From Bacillota bacterium (GTDB taxonomy: Bacteria > Bacillota > Limnochordia > Limnochordales > Limnochordaceae), in assembly GCA_017577405.1 (NCBI GenBank), contig PIUA01000026.1, positions 1-64,000 of the forward strand: a stretch of DNA of 64,000 bases, read 5' to 3'. Both the position numbers and the translations under genes were made by a program. The notes under the pieces were generated by a model that saw only the letters and a list, made by a program, of their open reading frames with translations, was not told the DNA's origin and did no database searches. This document shows, one piece after another, positions 1 to 8,482 of the stretch. Every line of letters starts with the position of its first letter. Positions within the stretch are counted from its first letter, which is position 1.

Positions 1-134
1 CCATACCCCCAGAGCTCAGAACGCCAAACGAACTCAGCACTGCCCCCGGCTCCCCTGGTGGTTCGGGCGATGACCACCCAGCCGCCCAGAATGATGAGAA
101 GGCCCAGGGCCAGAAGGCCCGCTCGCCGCGCCAT
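1..134 (-). CDS. Partial N-terminus of a membrane-anchored or secreted protein, cut by the window edge
   Basis: An open frame starts at the ATG at 134-132 behind a purine-rich GGGGGAG ribosome binding site and runs off the left edge without a stop, giving 44 complete residues. Two arginines in a short basic N-terminus precede a hydrophobic stretch of about 17 residues (rich in Leu, Ile, Gly, Val), then a polar region. This is a signal anchor or signal peptide. The family cannot be named from so few residues. The frame is supported only by the start context and the hydrophobic pattern. Confidence 0.55.
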   Translation of the reverse strand, partial: MARRAGLLALGLLIILGGWVVIARTTRGAGGSAEFVWRSELWGY

Positions 135-229
135 CGACGCTCCCCCCACCTCCGACTCTCCAGTCCCTTCGGGCCTGGGGAGCCCCGCTCCTACCCAGCG
201 GAGGCGGCAAATGATGGCGGCCGTGGCTT

Positions 230-1513
230 TTACGGCAGGGCGCTCAAAGCCTGGTAGAGGAGGACACCTCCGTTGATCCCCAGGGAGTGGGCCTCCTCGT
301 CGTGGCCATGGCGGCCGGTCATCCATTCATCCCAGGAGAGGAAGACGCCAAGGGTGTCGTGGGTGAGGCTGAAGATAAAGCCGTCGGGGTGGTGCATCAG
401 CCCCCGGATCTGGATCCCCATGCGGGTGACCACCTCGCCTGGGATGGTGAGGGCTTCAGCCCGGGCGTCACCCCGCCCGAAGGTCGCCCGCCCCACCCAG
501 GTGGTCACCGTCACCAGGTCGCCCGTCCGCCCCAGGCGGTAGCCCACCCGCCCCGCCTCCACCGCCTCGAGGACGGCTGGGCTTTGGACGGGCAGGACCA
601 GCTCGGCCACCGACACCCGGAGGTGAGGCTCCAGCGCTCGCCACGGGATGGCGCCCTCGCCCGCGAGCAGGCCTTGCAGGGCCTCGTCCACCCGCCGGGC
701 CACCTCGATCCCGAAGGCCATGGCCCCGTGGAAGCCCTCGGCGGCCGCGGCCGGGACCACATCGCCTCCGGCGCCGGTGAGGAAGAAGGCGGTGCCCCCG
801 TGCCATTCCTCCAGCGCCGCGCGCAGCGAGCCGACCCAGTCGGGGGAGATCCAGCGGTTCTCAGGCCCTAAGACCCGAGGCGGGATCCCTGCGTTGATGA
901 GGGTGGCCACCACTGGCCCTCCGGGGCGGCGAGCCACCAAGAGGGAGAGGGTCTCGTCGGTGAAGGCCCAGCCCCGCCGGTTCTCCCCCAGGCCCCGGGC
1001 CCGAAAGCTCGCCATCGCCAGCTCCACCGGCTCCAGGCGCTCCACCGCCAGCTGGGCCGCCGCGACGGCCCGCTCCCGCACCAGGGTCCGGTACCCATCG
1101 GGGGCACCGCCCCACAAACCCAGCAGGTCTGGCGCCGCATGGGTGTGGGTGGCCGCCACCCAGATCCGGTCCTGGGGCCACCCGGTGGCCGTCGCGGCCT
1201 CGGCGCGGATCCGGGCGGAGAGCTCTTGATCAAAGCCGGGCAGATCCAGCACCAAAAGGAGCAGGCGCTCGGCCCCGGCGGTCAGGGCGAGGGCCCGGGC
1301 GGTGATCGGGGTGTGGATCCCAACGGCCACCCGCCCGCCATCGTACCCGCCCAGGGAGAGGCCGTCCTCCAGATCTTGGGACCTGGGGGCGATGGAGAAG
1401 ACGGCCGCCCCGGCCTGCCAGCCCGACGCGGCCTGAGCGTGGGCCAGCCCGCTCCAAGCGAGTCCCAGCGTGAAGATGATCACCATCGCCGCGACCAGGC
1501 GCGGGCGGCCCAT
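230..1513 (-). CDS. Secreted neutral-ceramidase-like hydrolase domain protein
   Basis: The 427-residue product has a Sec signal peptide ending near Ala-His-Ala and then the N-terminal fold of the neutral/alkaline non-lysosomal ceramidase family. The family zinc motif is visible as THTHAAPD near residue 123. Family ceramidases carry a nucleophile serine in a GDVSP-type motif; the equivalent stretch here reads GDVVP, so the nucleophile seems absent. The protein is also shorter than typical ceramidases (usually over 600 residues), lacking their C-terminal domain. It is better called a ceramidase-like metal-binding protein of unknown substrate. A second in-frame ATG six bases upstream (1519) lies too close to the GGAGGGG site, so 1513 was chosen. 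Confidence 0.75.
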   Translation of the reverse strand: MGRPRLVAAMVIIFTLGLAWSGLAHAQAASGWQAGAAVFSIAPRSQDLEDGLSLGGYDGGRVAVGIHTPITARALALTAGAERLLLLVLDLPGFDQELSARIRAEAATATGWPQDRIWVAATHTHAAPDLLGLWGGAPDGYRTLVRERAVAAAQLAVERLEPVELAMASFRARGLGENRRGWAFTDETLSLLVARRPGGPVVATLINAGIPPRVLGPENRWISPDWVGSLRAALEEWHGGTAFFLTGAGGDVVPAAAAEGFHGAMAFGIEVARRVDEALQGLLAGEGAIPWRALEPHLRVSVAELVLPVQSPAVLEAVEAGRVGYRLGRTGDLVTVTTWVGRATFGRGDARAEALTIPGEVVTRMGIQIRGLMHHPDGFIFSLTHDTLGVFLSWDEWMTGRHGHDEEAHSLGINGGVLLYQALSALP

Positions 1514-1586
1514 CCGCATCCCCTCCGTCGTCCTTTTCCTCAGTCCCGGTATCGGCCGGCCCTTCCCGTTCCTTATCCGGCGCCCT

Positions 1587-2969
1587 TCACCCTTCCTGGC
1601 CCAGGGCCTCCAGGAGCCGGTAATAACCCTTCACCGCCCGGGGGATGGTCCCGGTCCGGATGAACTCGTTGGGGGCATGGAGCCGGGTGTCCGGATCGCC
1701 AAAGCTGTAGTAGAGGAACCAGGTGCCCAGGATGGAAGAGAAGAGCTCCGCCACCGGAACGGTCCCGCCCATCCGGACCGTGGGGGCCGGCTTGCCGTAC
1801 AGCTCTTCCAGAACCCGGGCCGCCACCTCCAGGGTGGGATGATCGGCCGGCATGGCATAAGGCCTCGCCGACCCGGGGAAGCGCTGGAACTCCACCCGCA
1901 CCCCCGGCACCTGATGCTTCTTCACGTGGGCTTCGATCAGATCCAGGATCTGGTCCGGGTCCTGGTCGGGGACCAGGCGGCAGGTGATCTTGGCGTGGGC
2001 TTCGGAGGGGAGAACCGTCTTGGTCCCCTTCCCCTGGAAGCCGCCCCACATCCCGTTCACTTCCAGGGTGGGCCGGGCGCCGATCCGCTCCAGGGTGGAG
2101 TAGCCCGGCTCGCCAAAAGCGGCCTCCAGGCCGATCTCCCGGAGCCAGGCCTCTTCATCGAAGGGGATGGCCGCCAGGTCCGCCCGCTCCTTCTCACTCA
2201 GAGGCCGGACCCGATCATAGAAGCCGCTCACCGCCACCCGCCCGTCGGGGGTGTGGAAGCTGGCCACGATCTGGGCCAGGACGTGAAGCGGGTTGGCAAC
2301 CGCACCACCGTAGCTGCCCGAGTGGAGGTCTTGGTTGGGCCCGTAGACGTCAATCTGGCAGGCGGCCAGCCCCCGGCTGGCGATGGTCAGGCAGCCTTGG
2401 TCGGGGCTGAGCATGCTGCCGTCGGCACCCAAGACCACATCACACTTGAGGAGCTCCCGGTTCTCCTCGAGGAAGGCGCCCAGGTTGGGGCTGCCGATCT
2501 CCTCCTCCCCTTCCAGGAGGAACTTGACGTTGACCGGCGGGGCACCCTTCAGATCGCGCAGGGCCTCCACGCCTTTGATGGCCTCAAAGAGGCATCCCTT
2601 GTCGTCCGTGGCCCCCCGAGCGTACAGCTTCCCATCCCGTTCCTCGGGCTCAAAGGGCGGCGACTCCCAAAGCTCAATGGGGTCCACCGGCTGCACGTCG
2701 TAATGCCCGTAAATCAGGTACGTGGGTTTGGCGGGGTCCACCACCCACTCGCCGTAGACCACCGGGTGCCCCTCGCCGCCCTGGAGCGGGAAGATCTCCA
2801 CCTTGGGGACGCCCGCGCGCCGGAGGGCATCGGCCACCCAGGCCGCCGCCCGCTCGATGTCCTCCCGGTGCTCCGGCAGGGCGCTGATGCTGGGAATCCG
2901 CAGGAACTCCTTCAGCTCCTCCACGTAGCGCTCCCGCCGTTCCTCCAGATACCGATCCAGATCGGCCAC
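1587..2969 (-). CDS. M20 family metallopeptidase (CNDP/dipeptidase type)
   Basis: A 460-residue cytosolic zinc peptidase of the M20 family. Metal ligands are all visible: GHYDVQP near residue 88, TDDKG near 121, EGEEEIG near 153, an Asp in the GADGS stretch, and the terminal His in LHAPNE. The pattern matches the carnosine dipeptidase-like subgroup that hydrolyses dipeptides or N-acyl amino acids. The frame is open further upstream, but the added residues are Arg/Gly/Pro-rich and unlike the family; the GTG at 2969 sits six bases after a strong GAGGTGAGG site and gives the usual family length. It follows the gntP operon on the same strand but is separated from it by a terminator, so it is probably transcribed alone. 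Confidence 0.9.
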   Translation of the reverse strand: MADLDRYLEERRERYVEELKEFLRIPSISALPEHREDIERAAAWVADALRRAGVPKVEIFPLQGGEGHPVVYGEWVVDPAKPTYLIYGHYDVQPVDPIELWESPPFEPEERDGKLYARGATDDKGCLFEAIKGVEALRDLKGAPPVNVKFLLEGEEEIGSPNLGAFLEENRELLKCDVVLGADGSMLSPDQGCLTIASRGLAACQIDVYGPNQDLHSGSYGGAVANPLHVLAQIVASFHTPDGRVAVSGFYDRVRPLSEKERADLAAIPFDEEAWLREIGLEAAFGEPGYSTLERIGARPTLEVNGMWGGFQGKGTKTVLPSEAHAKITCRLVPDQDPDQILDLIEAHVKKHQVPGVRVEFQRFPGSARPYAMPADHPTLEVAARVLEELYGKPAPTVRMGGTVPVAELFSSILGTWFLYYSFGDPDTRLHAPNEFIRTGTIPRAVKGYYRLLEALGQEG

Positions 2970-3150
2970 GCCCCTCACCTCGATCGCCAAGATCCTGGGG
3001 CCCGTGCGGTCGGGGCCCAGCCTGGCCCGGCCGGCTCCGGCCCCCCATAGGATGTTCGCATGGCAGGATTCGGGTCGGCTCTGGGGAGATCCTTCCAGAC
3101 GGCTGCGGGCCGGGATGGGCCGGCACCCTCTCGTTCCGGAGCCGGGGGGC

Positions 3151-3183
3151 AAAGAAGGTAGGGCGGGACCCGAGGTCCCGCCC
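3151..3183 (-). terminator. Rho-independent terminator of the gntP operon
   Basis: A perfect 10-bp stem (GGGCGGGACC with GGTCCCGCCC, 3-base loop) lies 45 bases past the gntP stop. On the minus strand it is followed by a pyrimidine-rich tail with TTCTTT. It separates the operon from the M20 peptidase gene. Confidence 0.75.
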
Positions 3184-3227
3184 CACGCGGCCGTTCCTCC
3201 CCCAGGAGGTCGTTCCCCCGAGCCCCC

Positions 3228-4586
3228 TCACAGGAAGAGGCTGGCCACCAGGAGCACCACCAACGCCGTGGCCCAGCCCAGGGTGGTGGGCACCGACCAG
3301 GTCTGGAGCTGCTTCTTCACGTCGGTGATGCCGAGGAGCCGGTTGACCACCCAGAAGTAGGAGTCGTTGAAGTACGAGAGCACCATGGCCCCCTGGGTGG
3401 CCGCCACCGCGGCGAGCACCATGTTGGTCCCCGTCCCGGCCAGCATCGGTGCCGTCACCGAGGCGGCGGTGATCATGGCCACGGTCCCGCTCCCTTGCGC
3501 GATGCGGACGATGGTGGCCACGATGAAGGGCAAGAGCACCGCCGGGAGGGCCGAGGCGGCGATGGTGCCCGCCAAGTAGTCGCCGATGCCGCTGGCTTGG
3601 AGCACGGCTCCCAGGGCCCCGCCGCCGCCCGTCACCAGGATGATGGTGCCGGCCGACGCGATGCCCTGCTCCATCCACTGGATGACCTGATCCCGGGACG
3701 CCTCCCGGGAGAGGCCGTAGATGGCAAGCAGCAGGCCGATGGCCACGGCAACCACCGGGCTCCCCAGGAGCTTGACGTAGCCAACCCACCAGCCCTCGGC
3801 GCTCAGCGCGGTGGTCAAGGTATTGGCGAAGATGAGGACCAGCGGGACGATGATGGGGGCGAAGGCCGCCGTCGCCGAGGGGAGGCTGGCCTCATCACGG
3901 GCCGCGGCCGCCTCACTGGGGGCCTCCTCCACCACCTGCCCGGCCACCACCCGATCATCGGGTTCCAGCCGTCGGCCGAGACGCTGGGCGTAGAGCACCA
4001 TGAGGATCAGAGGCGGGATGGCGAAGAGCAACCCGTACAGGATCATAAGACCCAGGTCGACGCCGAAGAGGCCCGCCACCGCCAAGGGGCCGGGGGTGGG
4101 CGGCACCGCGTGGTGGGTCACCACCAGACCGGCAGCTAAGGCCACGCCCAGGGTGACCACGGAACGGCCCGTCTGGCGCGCCAAGGCTTTGGCCAGGGGC
4201 GAGAGGATCACGAAGCCCGAGTCACAGAAAATGGGGATGGAGACCACGTACCCGGTGGAGGCGAGGGCCCACTCTTCCCGTCCCCGTCCGAAGAGGTTGA
4301 GGAAAGAGAGGGCCATCCGCTCCGCCGCCCCCGAGACCTCCAGGAGCTTCCCCATCATCACGCCCAAGCCGATGACCGCCCCGATGTTCCCGAGGGTGTT
4401 GCCGAAACCGCTGGAGATGGTGCCGGCGATCTGACCAGCGTCCAGCCCGGCGATCAGCCCCGTGATGGCTGCGCTGAGGATGAGGGCGAGGAAGACATGA
4501 ACCTTCGTCTTGAGGATCAGCCAGACCAGCAGGGCAATGCCCACAACCAGGGCGAGGATCAGCTGGAACCCGGATGCGGCTTCCAT
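3228..4586 (-). CDS. GntP family sugar-acid:proton symporter
   Basis: A 452-residue integral membrane protein with about a dozen hydrophobic segments and the GntP family signatures: the glycine-rich motif MMGKLLEVSGAAERMA, the CDSGFVIL motif and the HHAVPPTPGPL motif. GntP members import gluconate and related aldonates. It is the last gene of a minus-strand cassette with a DeoR regulator, a four-carbon acid sugar kinase and a PdxA2-like dehydrogenase, so its likely substrate is a four-carbon sugar acid such as threonate. The open frame extends to 4730, but the ATG at 4586 is preceded by GGGAGGATG and begins at the first membrane helix, matching family length. Confidence 0.9.
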   Translation of the reverse strand: MEAASGFQLILALVVGIALLVWLILKTKVHVFLALILSAAITGLIAGLDAGQIAGTISSGFGNTLGNIGAVIGLGVMMGKLLEVSGAAERMALSFLNLFGRGREEWALASTGYVVSIPIFCDSGFVILSPLAKALARQTGRSVVTLGVALAAGLVVTHHAVPPTPGPLAVAGLFGVDLGLMILYGLLFAIPPLILMVLYAQRLGRRLEPDDRVVAGQVVEEAPSEAAAARDEASLPSATAAFAPIIVPLVLIFANTLTTALSAEGWWVGYVKLLGSPVVAVAIGLLLAIYGLSREASRDQVIQWMEQGIASAGTIILVTGGGGALGAVLQASGIGDYLAGTIAASALPAVLLPFIVATIVRIAQGSGTVAMITAASVTAPMLAGTGTNMVLAAVAATQGAMVLSYFNDSYFWVVNRLLGITDVKKQLQTWSVPTTLGWATALVVLLVASLFL

Positions 4587-4765
4587 CCAACAACATCCTC
4601 CCTTCGTTTGGTGGAATGGCAGCCAGCCGTTTGGATGGGTGCCTGGCCAGGGCGTGATGGGCCCCTGTCCCTCCCCCGGGAACCAAAGCGTTTCTGCTGT
4701 CTTGTCTGGGATCGTCCCGGAAGCGGTCAAGCATGGCCGCCTCCGGGCGCGATCCTTCTCCAGGC

Positions 4766-5797
4766 CTACCGCCGGGCCGCCCGGATGCGGGGGGCGTACT
4801 CGGCGGCGGCCAGAATGGCCTTCACCATGCTTTCATGCTGCGCCCGGCCCTGGCCCGCGATGTCGAAGGCGGTGCCATGGTCCACCGAGCTGCGGATGAA
4901 GGGCAAGCCCAGGGTGATGCTGATGGTCCCCTCGAAGTCCAAGACCTTGGAAGCGATGTGGCCTTGATCGTGGTAGAGGGAGAGAACCGCATCATACCGC
5001 CCCCGGGCCGCCTGAACAAAGACCGAATCGGCGGGCACGGGGCCGACGGCCCGAATCCCCTCGGCCTGAGCCGCCTCGATGGCCGGCAGGATCTCTTCCT
5101 GCTCCTCGGTGCCCAGGAGTCCCCCATCCCCAGCGTGGGGGTTGAGGGCGGCCACTGCGATCTCCGGGTCGGGATGGCCCAGGATGGTCAGGTAATGGGC
5201 CACTTCCCGGAGGGTCTTGAGAATGAGGTCCTTCTTCACCATCTCGCACGCCACCCGGAGCGGCACGTGGCGGGTCAGGAAGAAGATCTTGACCGAACCG
5301 GTCTGGAACATGGTCAGGCTGGTGGCCGAGCCTGTCAGTTCTTGAAACATCTCGGTGTGGCCGATGAAGGGGACCCCGGCCGCCTGGATCGCCTCTTTGT
5401 TGATGGGGCCCGTCACCACCCCGTCCACCACACCCTCCTGGGCCAGCTCAATGGACCGGCGGATCCAGGCGAAGCTCAGCTCGCCTGCCAGACGGCTCAC
5501 CTGGCCAAAAGGCACCTCCCGGTGGAGCCGGTCGCCATCGACAGGCATCACGCTCAGAACGTCCACCCGCCCCCGCTCATACCGGGCGTCGGCGGGATCG
5601 GCAATGACATGGAACTCGAGTTCGGGCGCCACCAGCGGGCGGACCCGCTCCAAGACCGCTGGCTCGGCCAAGACCAAGGGCCTGCACCGCTGGGGAACCC
5701 GCTCGTCCTGAAGGGCCGCCAGAGTGATCTCGGGGCCGATCCCAGCCGGATCACCCACGGTGATGGCCAGGATCGGCCGTTCCACTGAAACCGTCAC
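4766..5797 (-). CDS. pdxA2: PdxA2-like 4-phospho-D-threonate 3-dehydrogenase
   Basis: A 343-residue member of the PdxA family (NAD-dependent oxidative decarboxylases). It begins with the family motif TVGDPAGIGPE; the metal-binding histidine regions and the SLYHDQGH and HGTAFDIAG motifs are present. Adjacency to a DUF1537 kinase is the hallmark of the PdxA2 subgroup, which oxidises 4-phospho-D-threonate (or erythronate) and yields dihydroxyacetone phosphate and CO2, rather than vitamin B6 synthesis. The start at GTG 5797 lies seven bases after GAAGGAG; another GTG at 5833, overlapping the kinase stop region, is possible. A 179-base gap separates it from the transporter gene. It would act in the cytosol, second in the pathway. 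Confidence 0.85.
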   Translation of the reverse strand: MTVSVERPILAITVGDPAGIGPEITLAALQDERVPQRCRPLVLAEPAVLERVRPLVAPELEFHVIADPADARYERGRVDVLSVMPVDGDRLHREVPFGQVSRLAGELSFAWIRRSIELAQEGVVDGVVTGPINKEAIQAAGVPFIGHTEMFQELTGSATSLTMFQTGSVKIFFLTRHVPLRVACEMVKKDLILKTLREVAHYLTILGHPDPEIAVAALNPHAGDGGLLGTEEQEEILPAIEAAQAEGIRAVGPVPADSVFVQAARGRYDAVLSLYHDQGHIASKVLDFEGTISITLGLPFIRSSVDHGTAFDIAGQGRAQHESMVKAILAAAEYAPRIRAARR

Positions 5798-5833
5798 ACC
5801 ATCACGCTCCTTCTGCACCGTACCGGGCGCCAC

Positions 5834-7264
5834 TCATGCCCACCCCAAAGGCGGCACCAAGCTCCCCGTTGCCCCCATGGACGGGGAGGCGGGCGCCCCG
5901 TACCCTTGAGAAGCTTGGGCCACCCGACAGGCCAAAGCCTCCATCGCCCGGACCAGGGCCTGATCATCCCCCACCAGGCCGCCCTTGGTGACCAGAACCA
6001 GCCCCGCGTGGGGGCCCCCGTCAAGACGGGCCAGGGCCACCAGGGGCTCCACTTGGGCTTCCAAGCGCAAGGCGGCCGACCCCAGAGCCCGACAGGTGGC
6101 CACGGTGATGTCCCCGCCGCTCAAGTAGAGCCCCCCCAAAGGCGTGCCCTGCGCCGCCGCGGCCCGAGCCAGGGCGGCCACCAAAGCGCCTACCACCCGG
6201 GCCACCGAACGGGCGGCATGGGGCGGGAGGAGCGGCGCGCCTGGGGCATGGGTGACCAGAACCGGCCGCCGGCCGGCCCGGAGGCTGGTGAGAGCCGCCT
6301 CCAGCACCCGGGCCGCGGCCTCGGGCAGCGACTCATCGGATGGTACCGCCGCCAAATCCCACTCGGCCAGGGGGACCGAGATGGGTTCAATGACGCCGGC
6401 TTTGGCCGCGGCGGCCACCTGGCGGAGGCTGAGGTCGGTCACACTGCCCACCGCCCCCGCCAGGTAGGGTCCGAGAGCTGGGGTGGCCGCGGGCTCGGGC
6501 CCTTCGGCCGCCAGCTCCCGGAGGAGGCTTGCCTGTTCCAGGCGGACCCGGGCGAGGGCCGTGGTGAAGGGCCCGGGATCAACGCTGAGCACCGGCTGGG
6601 GCAAGGCGACTGCCGCCCGGGCGATGGTCTCGATGTGAGCGTCGGTGGTGGCGTCCACCACCACCACCCGCCGCCCGCGGCGGGTCGCCTCGTGCAAGGC
6701 GTGCCGGACGGCTTCGGGGCCTTGCATGACCCGGTCCAGCTCCACAAGCTCCATCGGCAGCCGCGTCTGCTCGGCCAGCACCTGGGCCGCCTGGCTCTTC
6801 CGCACGGGAGCGCTCGGGTCCCGGCCCGCGCCCGTCTCCTGAACGGGGACCCCATGGACCAGGAGATAGCCTCCGGCCACGACCCGGCCCGAGGCTGGGT
6901 ACGCGGGCACCACCAGGGCCAGGTGAGGATGGCCTGCACCGTCGAGGACGGCCAGCATCGCCTCCAGCTCCGCCCCCAGGTTGCCCCGGAGGGTGCTGTC
7001 GATCCGCTTGCCGAAGGTGGTCGCCCCCGCCGCCAAGAGCCCCTCGGTGGCGGCACGCACCCGGCTGGCCGCCTCATCGGGCGGAATGGCCCGGCTCTCC
7101 GTCACCCCCATCAGGGCCTGGGCCGGACCCGACAACTCGGACACCGCCCCCGGGTCCAACACGGACCAGACCTCCATCCCCAAGGCAGCCAGGCCAACCC
7201 CCGTCGCGTTGGCTCCCGTCAGGTCGTCGGCCACCACGCCCAGGCTGAACCCTCTTGCCGTCAT
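5834..7264 (-). CDS. dtnK: Four-carbon acid sugar kinase (DUF1537), probable D-threonate kinase
   Basis: A 476-residue protein with the two-domain DUF1537 architecture: N-terminal DDLTGANATG motif near residue 13 and KRIDSTLRGN near residue 85 (sugar acid binding), and the C-terminal nucleotide-binding region with LYLSGGDI and LVTKGG motifs. Family members phosphorylate D-threonate, D-erythronate or L-threonate at O4. Start overlaps the deoR stop as ATGA, indicating translational coupling. With pdxA2 next, only two enzymes are present; this fits the D-threonate route best, since the erythronate routes need an extra dehydrogenase, isomerase or decarboxylase that is not encoded here. The substrate remains an inference from context. 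Confidence 0.85.
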   Translation of the reverse strand: MTARGFSLGVVADDLTGANATGVGLAALGMEVWSVLDPGAVSELSGPAQALMGVTESRAIPPDEAASRVRAATEGLLAAGATTFGKRIDSTLRGNLGAELEAMLAVLDGAGHPHLALVVPAYPASGRVVAGGYLLVHGVPVQETGAGRDPSAPVRKSQAAQVLAEQTRLPMELVELDRVMQGPEAVRHALHEATRRGRRVVVVDATTDAHIETIARAAVALPQPVLSVDPGPFTTALARVRLEQASLLRELAAEGPEPAATPALGPYLAGAVGSVTDLSLRQVAAAAKAGVIEPISVPLAEWDLAAVPSDESLPEAAARVLEAALTSLRAGRRPVLVTHAPGAPLLPPHAARSVARVVGALVAALARAAAAQGTPLGGLYLSGGDITVATCRALGSAALRLEAQVEPLVALARLDGGPHAGLVLVTKGGLVGDDQALVRAMEALACRVAQASQGYGAPASPSMGATGSLVPPLGWA

Positions 7265-8046
7265 GGGTTGTCGCCCCCCTCTTCCATCGGGGCCAGGAGC
7301 ACCTCCAGGCCCAGCTCCCGGAGCGCCTCCACCACCCGGGCGGGAGCCCGGTCGGTGGTGATGATTCCGGTCACCTCGTGGACGGCGGCGACCCGGGCGA
7401 ACCCCCGGGTGCCCAGCTTGGTGGCGTCGACCAAAACGTAGGTCCGCCGGGCCGCCTGGATCATGGCCCGTTTCACCGCCACCTTCTCCAGATTGGTGGT
7501 GAAGATGCCCTGGTCGGGATCGATCCCGTCGGCCCCCAGAAAGGTCAGGTGAACGCGGATCCCTTCCAAGAACCCAGAGGCGGGGGCGCCCTGGAGGCTG
7601 TACACCTGGGGCCGGACCTGTCCGCCGGTCACGTAGAGGCTGAGATCGGGCCGGTCGGCCAGCTCCATGGCGGTGACCAGGTCGTTGGTGACCACCTTGA
7701 GGGGCCGCACCCGCAGGGCCCGGGCCGCTTCCAAGACCGTCGAACCCGCATCAAGGATGAGGGTCTCCCCGGCTTGCACCAGCGTGGCGGCCAAGCGCCC
7801 CACGGCCCGCTTCTCTTCCCGATTTTGGCTGGACTTCCGCCGCAGGGGCACTTCCTGCACCATCAGGCGCGGGTCCACGGCGCCGCCGTGGATCCGGCGA
7901 ATCAGGCCCGCCTTCTCCAACCAGGCCAAGTCCCGCCGGACGGTCATGGCCGAGACGCCCAGCTGCCGGGCCAGGTCCTTCACCTGGACCTCGCCCCGGT
8001 GGCGTACCTCCTGGAGCACTCGATGTCTCCGCTCCGCGGCCAGCAC
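7261..8046 (-). CDS. DeoR/GlpR family transcriptional regulator
   Basis: A 261-residue regulator. The N-terminal helix-turn-helix (residues about 1-57, VKDLARQLGVSAMTVRRDL then RRIHGGAV) is typical of DeoR repressors, followed by the sugar-phosphate-sensing domain with LDAGST near residue 100, FLGADGID near residue 175 and DATKLG. It is the first gene of the dtnK-pdxA2-gntP cassette, and its stop overlaps the kinase start by four bases, so it is probably autoregulated and releases DNA on binding a phosphorylated pathway intermediate. The GTG start follows a GGAGGGAGG site. Confidence 0.92.
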   Translation of the reverse strand: MLAAERRHRVLQEVRHRGEVQVKDLARQLGVSAMTVRRDLAWLEKAGLIRRIHGGAVDPRLMVQEVPLRRKSSQNREEKRAVGRLAATLVQAGETLILDAGSTVLEAARALRVRPLKVVTNDLVTAMELADRPDLSLYVTGGQVRPQVYSLQGAPASGFLEGIRVHLTFLGADGIDPDQGIFTTNLEKVAVKRAMIQAARRTYVLVDATKLGTRGFARVAAVHEVTGIITTDRAPARVVEALRELGLEVLLAPMEEGGDNP

Positions 8047-8482
8047 TCGCCGTGCCTCCCTCCAACCCGCCGCGGGGACGGGTCATGCCGTGCCCATCCG
8101 GACCGTGCAAGTCCGTGCGGTTGCGTTTGTTTTGTGTTTGAATGTGTTATTCTCCGTTCACTTCCGTTCGTCCTTCCTGATCTTGCCAATGGTGTCGCCT
8201 TTCAGCCCGGACCCAATCGGGCCATCGCGGTACGAGCTTCGTCCGCACCACTCCGTGACTGTCGTCACAATCGTACTTCTGCGAGCGACCCCTCTCGTTT
8301 TGCTCCCGCCTTCGTTCTCCTTGGGAAGGAAATCGTCTCTTCGGAACGAACCTCACCTTTCATAGCTCTTGGGGGAATCTGGCCCTCAGGCGGGTTGGCC
8401 GCCCCATTCTGGGCGCTGGCCGGAGCGGCGGCCCGTCGGGAGGGCGATCGTCCAATGACCAATCCATCGAGGAGGGATCCTC
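8047..8482. promoter_or_regulatory. 436-bp intergenic region between two divergent operons
   Basis: No gene is seen. This region must hold promoters for the minus-strand deoR operon and the plus-strand liv operon. It is noticeably richer in A+T than the surroundings around 8120-8170 and 8260-8350. It contains the TGTTT-rich stretch listed separately, a short GTGAC-TGTC-GTCAC inverted repeat at 8255-8268, and TTCGTTC/GAACGAA arms at 8311-8317 and 8344-8350. I could not settle on convincing -35/-10 pairs. Confidence 0.5.
8126..8144. promoter_or_regulatory. Candidate DeoR-family operator
   Basis: An A+T-rich run with two TGTTT half-sites in the same orientation (TTTGTTTTGTGTTTGAATG) lies 80 bases upstream of the DeoR gene start. 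Several DeoR-family repressors (for example lactococcal LacR) bind repeated TGTTT-type sites. The assignment rests on this resemblance and on position only. Confidence 0.3.
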
